From Bradyrhizobiaceae bacterium Ga0074131 (GTDB taxonomy: Bacteria; Pseudomonadota; Alphaproteobacteria; Rhizobiales; Xanthobacteraceae), in assembly GCA_001464035.1 (NCBI GenBank), contig LNEC01000018.1, positions 24,488 through 88,487 on the forward strand: a stretch of DNA of 64,000 nt. Direction: 5' to 3'. The translations under genes and the position numbers were made by a program. Below the pieces are notes generated by a model. The model saw only the letters and a program-made list of their open reading frames with translations, was not told the DNA's origin and ran no database searches. The number at the start of each line of letters is the position of its first letter. Position 1 is the first letter of the stretch. This document shows, piece after piece, positions 61,509 to 64,000 of this stretch.

Positions 61509-62450
61509 ATGACGCATCATCATCTGCATTCCAGCCCCGAGACCTGCCACTGGGGTTTTTTCGAAGCGAAGCTGAAACCCGTCCTCACCATTGCCAGCGG
61601 CGACGAGGTGACTGTCGACACCATCAGCGGTGGTCCGGAGATGATGCCGGACAAGAGCCGGTTTCACGTGCCGCCCGAACTCGCCGAGGTTCATGCGAAG
61701 AATGAGCGGATGCTGCCGGGCCACATCCTGACCGGGCCGATCGCGGTGCAAGGCGCCGAACCCGGCGACGTGCTCGAGGTCGAGATCCTCGACGTCCAGC
61801 TGCGGCAGGACTGGGGCTGGAACATGATCCGGCCGCTGGCCGGTACCCTGCCCGACGATTTCCATGAGTTCCGCCTGCTGAACATTCCGCTCGATCGCGA
61901 GCGCATGGTCGGCCGGATGCCCTGGGGGCTCGACCTGCCGCTCAAGCCGTTCTTCGGCGTCATGGGCGTGGCGCCGCCGCCGGCCTGGGGCCGCATCACC
62001 TCGCTAATCCCGCGCGCGATGGGCGGCAATCTCGACAACAAGGAACTGGTCCCCGGCGCCAAGCTCTATCTGCCGGTGTTCGTGCCGGGCGCGCTGTTCT
62101 CGTGCGGCGACGGCCACGGCGTGCAGGGCGACGGCGAGGTCTGCGTCACCGCGATCGAGACCGCGCTGCAGGGCCGCTTCAGGCTGACGCTGCGCAAGGA
62201 TCTGCGGCTCGACTATCCCCGCGCCGAAACGCCGGATCATTACATGACGATGGCGATGGATCCCGACCTCGATCAATGCGTGGTGCGGGCGCTGCGCGAC
62301 ATGATCGTGCTGCTCGGCGAAAAGCGCAACCTGTCACGCGAGGATGCCTACACGCTCTGCAGCCTAGCCGCGGATTTGCGCGTCACGCAGACGGTGAACG
62401 GCTCCAAGGGCATTCACTGCATGATCGAGAAGGCGATCGTGCACGGGTAA
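61509..62450 (+). CDS. Acetamidase/formamidase-family amidohydrolase
   Basis: The 313-aa product matches FmdA/AmdA-type amidases: ETCHWGFFEAKLKPVLTIAS at the N-terminus, GPIAVQGAEPGDVLEVEILD, GGNLDNKELVPGAKLYLPVF and GALFSCGDGHGVQGDGEVCV, the last including the conserved histidine and acidic cluster. These enzymes hydrolyse short amides such as formamide to ammonia and acid. The start at 61509 is MTHHHLHSSPETCHWG. No transporter or regulator is adjacent. Confidence 0.9.
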   Translation: MTHHHLHSSPETCHWGFFEAKLKPVLTIASGDEVTVDTISGGPEMMPDKSRFHVPPELAEVHAKNERMLPGHILTGPIAVQGAEPGDVLEVEILDVQLRQDWGWNMIRPLAGTLPDDFHEFRLLNIPLDRERMVGRMPWGLDLPLKPFFGVMGVAPPPAWGRITSLIPRAMGGNLDNKELVPGAKLYLPVFVPGALFSCGDGHGVQGDGEVCVTAIETALQGRFRLTLRKDLRLDYPRAETPDHYMTMAMDPDLDQCVVRALRDMIVLLGEKRNLSREDAYTLCSLAADLRVTQTVNGSKGIHCMIEKAIVHG

Positions 62451-62546
62451 ACGCGCACCGTGGCCGTGCGCCGAGCCCTGCACGGCCGCCGCCGCGCACC
62501 CATCGGACGCGAATCAGCAATTGACTCCAGTTTCAACCCTTAATAG

Positions 62547-62584
62547 ACTCTAAATAGTTACTTTAAAGTACACCGAATTAGAGT
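62547..62584. promoter_or_regulatory. Nested palindromic operator upstream of the 66-aa gene
   Basis: Outer arms ACTCTAA (62547-62553) and TTAGAGT (62578-62584) enclose a perfect palindrome ACTTTAAAGT (62560-62569), almost concentric. It ends 11 bases before the ATG of the 66-aa gene, so the product may bind here and repress itself. Confidence 0.65.
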
Positions 62585-62595
62585 TAGCGTTTCCC

Positions 62596-62796
62596 ATGGC
62601 TACTGAGAAAGCCGAAACCGACCGCGTTCCAGTCACGTTGGCGCTCTCGACCATCAGCTATCTCGAGAAGCTGGTGCGACAGGGCACCCACGGCACCAGC
62701 GTTCCCGGCGTCGCAAAGACCCTGATCGAGGAAGGCATTCGGCTCGCCATCAAGGACGGGCTGCTGGCCATCCGCGACAACGGCAGGACGTCCTGA
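62596..62796 (+). CDS. Small putative DNA-binding protein (ribbon-helix-helix-like)
   Basis: The 66-aa product has a short strand (VPVTLALSTISY) followed by helices EKLVRQGTHGTSVPGVAKTL and IEEGIRLAIKDGLLAIRD. This is the strand-helix-helix layout of ribbon-helix-helix regulators, although the fit is not strong. A nested palindrome lies directly upstream, which supports a self-regulated DNA-binding role. It precedes the GcrA-like gene by 48 bases on the same strand. Confidence 0.6.
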   Translation: MATEKAETDRVPVTLALSTISYLEKLVRQGTHGTSVPGVAKTLIEEGIRLAIKDGLLAIRDNGRTS

Positions 62797-62844
62797 CGGG
62801 AAGCATCGACGCGCGGCGGTTCACCAACAGCGGGGACTGCCAAC

Positions 62845-63315
62845 ATGTTCGCGAATGCACCGACCTGGACCACCGCACGCATCGACCTCCTGAAAAGCCA
62901 TTTCGAAGCCGGCCTGTCCTGTCGCGAGATTGCGGCCAGCATCGGGGTCAGCCGCAACGCCGTGATCGGCAAACTCTCCCGCCTGCGTTTGACGCGCGAA
63001 ACCACCGGCGACGAACCGCCGCCGAACCGGCCCGCGAAGGAGCGCCGCCCGAAGCCAGGCCCGCGACGTCAGTACGAGATGCTGCGGGTCGTCTACCGCG
63101 AGAAGGATCCCGCCGATGACGCCGCGGTTGTGAGCGAGCATCGCTGCTCGCTGTTCGAACTGAACCAGGAGCGATGCCGCTGGCCGATCAGCACGCCCGG
63201 GGCGGAAGACTTCTGTTTCTGCGGCAACACGCCGCTCAAGGGCATGCCTTATTGCCGAGGACACACCCGCCTCGCCTATCGGCCGGGCTCCCGCCAGCGC
63301 GTCGCGCGCGGGTAG
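62845..63315 (+). CDS. GcrA-family cell-cycle regulator-like protein
   Basis: The 156-aa product has the GcrA N-terminal helix-turn-helix: WTTARIDLLKSHFEAGLSCR followed by REIAASIGVSRNAVIGKLSR. The C-terminal cysteine-rich part is also typical: SLFELNQERCRWPISTPGAE, DFCFCGNTPLKGMPYCRGHT. GcrA proteins act with CcrM methylation and sigma70 in alphaproteobacterial cell-cycle control. This may be the main copy or a paralog; the linker is proline- and lysine-rich. It forms a possible unit with the 66-aa gene upstream. Confidence 0.9.
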   Translation: MFANAPTWTTARIDLLKSHFEAGLSCREIAASIGVSRNAVIGKLSRLRLTRETTGDEPPPNRPAKERRPKPGPRRQYEMLRVVYREKDPADDAAVVSEHRCSLFELNQERCRWPISTPGAEDFCFCGNTPLKGMPYCRGHTRLAYRPGSRQRVARG

Positions 63316-63509
63316 TCCAGGTCGGTTAGCGTCAACGGCTACCGCGCTCGTCGGCGCTCCACGATCCATCCACACGATCTGATTTTGCAGGAGTACGCTG
63401 CTATTGGCATCGATAGCGGCGCGCCGACCGCGGCTATCGCGTCAATAGTCTTAATATCTTCGGATGTGGACGCTTGCGTCTCCCCCTTCTAGCTCGCGAC
63501 CATTGTTTA
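63316..63509. other. Intergenic region after the GcrA-like gene
   Basis: No gene is visible. A small inverted repeat CGATAGC (63411-63417) / GCTATCG (63433-63439) lies here and may end the GcrA-like transcript, though it lacks a T-run. Base composition becomes more AT-rich to the right. Confidence 0.4.
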
Positions 63510-63969
63510 TCATCTTTCTTCGGGTAATTCGGCAGCTAAGAAGATCCCAAGAGATGGAAGGATACAAAACAAGCCAAAATAGCCCCAGAGATTGCCTTGT
63601 ATGACGTACCTCTTAAGGCTGCTTGCTCCGAAATAATCGACCTCTTGGAAAAAGAAGTTCGCAAAAAAACAGCAAAGGCAGTTGTACCAAGCAAATGAGG
63701 GCGTGTTTTCTGAATTTCTTCAGAAGAGGGCCCAGGCTACGCAAGATTGCCGCTCCAAACGTCGCCAGCGATGTTATGTACAGCCAGCTCAAGGGGATAA
63801 AGAGATTGTCAAACCTGATTCTGGCTACGGTTGCGGTCGTGGAGATAGGAAACGCTCCTTTGAACAACTCGCCGAAAAAAGGAGCGTGAATGATTTGCAC
63901 ATCTAGGTGTGGGCTTTCAGGAGGTTGTCCATTCGGCCCGGACCGGAAACTCTGAAGTCGCCAAACCAC
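63510..63969 (-). pseudogene. Frameshifted membrane-protein gene (apparent one-base slip in a seven-T run)
   Basis: The track ORF 63613-63969 encodes a helix FIPLSWLYITSLATFGAAIL and LVQLPLLFF, then loses sense after TTTTTTT (plus-strand A-run 63663-63669). Removing one T switches to a frame reading ANFFFQEVDYFGASSLKRYV, then GNLWGYFGLFCILPSLGIF and AELPEER before a stop at 63510. The joined product would be about 152 aa with three transmembrane helices. I do not recognise a family. The 5' end may be cut by the inverted-repeat element at 63923. Confidence 0.55.
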
Positions 63970-63999
63970 CAGCGATTCGCGGAGAACCGAATGGACACC
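63923..63999. repeat. Inverted repeat at the right window edge (possible mobile-element end)
   Basis: GGTTGTCCATTCGG (63923-63936) and CCGAATGGACACCC (63987-64000) form 14-nt arms with one mismatch; the 10-bp core GTCCATTCGG/CCGAATGGAC is perfect. The spacer is 50 bases. An ATG in the right arm may open a gene beyond the window. Confidence 0.55.
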
Positions 64000-64000
64000 C

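Overview
The window reads as a chromosomal segment of a high-GC alphaproteobacterium, most likely Bradyrhizobium or a close relative (Nitrobacteraceae). The evidence is the complex I operon order, the tig-clpP-clpX-lon block, a GcrA-type regulator, alphaproteobacterial families such as DUF2842, glnB-glnA behind a sigma54-type promoter, and several classes of palindromic repeats that I associate with Bradyrhizobium-like genomes. The genus is inferred, not proven.

Layout. (1) 1-8342, minus strand: nuoABCD-[FkbM methyltransferase]-nuoE-[61-aa membrane protein]-nuoFGH (nuoH is cut by the window edge). The two non-nuo genes are fused into the operon by 1-4 bp overlaps. (2) 8343-19600: a small membrane protein, tRNA-Asp, HU, peptidase T, a methyltransferase, a secreted small protein, tRNA-Val, then the proteostasis block lon, clpX, clpP, tig and tRNA-Leu. 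(3) 19600-28250: a SufI-like cupredoxin protein without copper ligands, an enolase-superfamily enzyme, nnr, then glnB-glnA, an MFS transporter and a VapC/AbrB-type toxin-antitoxin pair with a clear operator. (4) 28378-42984: mostly housekeeping and signalling: a hybrid histidine kinase, a glutamine-amidotransferase-like hydrolase, an AI-2E family transporter, a diguanylate cyclase, rplM-rpsI, a thioesterase, a crotonase-like protein, a CoA-binding protein, metY, heme A synthase and a DUF2842 protein.

(5) 43054-58259: an exopolysaccharide locus (deacetylase-like protein, GNAT-like protein, Wzz/GumC-like co-polymerase, lipoprotein exporter, glycosyltransferase, WcaJ-type initiating transferase, Wzy-like polymerase). 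It is interrupted at about 49.7-55.25 kb by a seven-gene minus-strand sulfur island: TauE/SafE exporter, MBL-fold persulfide-dioxygenase-like hydrolase, shortened rhodanese, 39-aa membrane peptide, DoxX, DUF302, and a SoxB/5'-nucleotidase-like phosphoesterase without a signal peptide. This island looks horizontally acquired and is the best candidate for an incompletely described system, probably reduced-sulfur or persulfide detoxification. (6) 58314-64000: metabolic genes (enoyl-reductase-like, DUF169, ElyC/YdcF-like, acetamidase/formamidase), a small putative DNA-binding protein behind a nested palindrome, a GcrA-like regulator, and a lower-GC right end with a frameshifted membrane-protein remnant and an inverted repeat.

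Several proteins look like catalytically dead versions of their families: the multicopper oxidase, the polysaccharide deacetylase, the kinase half of the co-polymerase and the crotonase. They are reported separately as findings. All family assignments come from reading motifs by eye. No database search was run.
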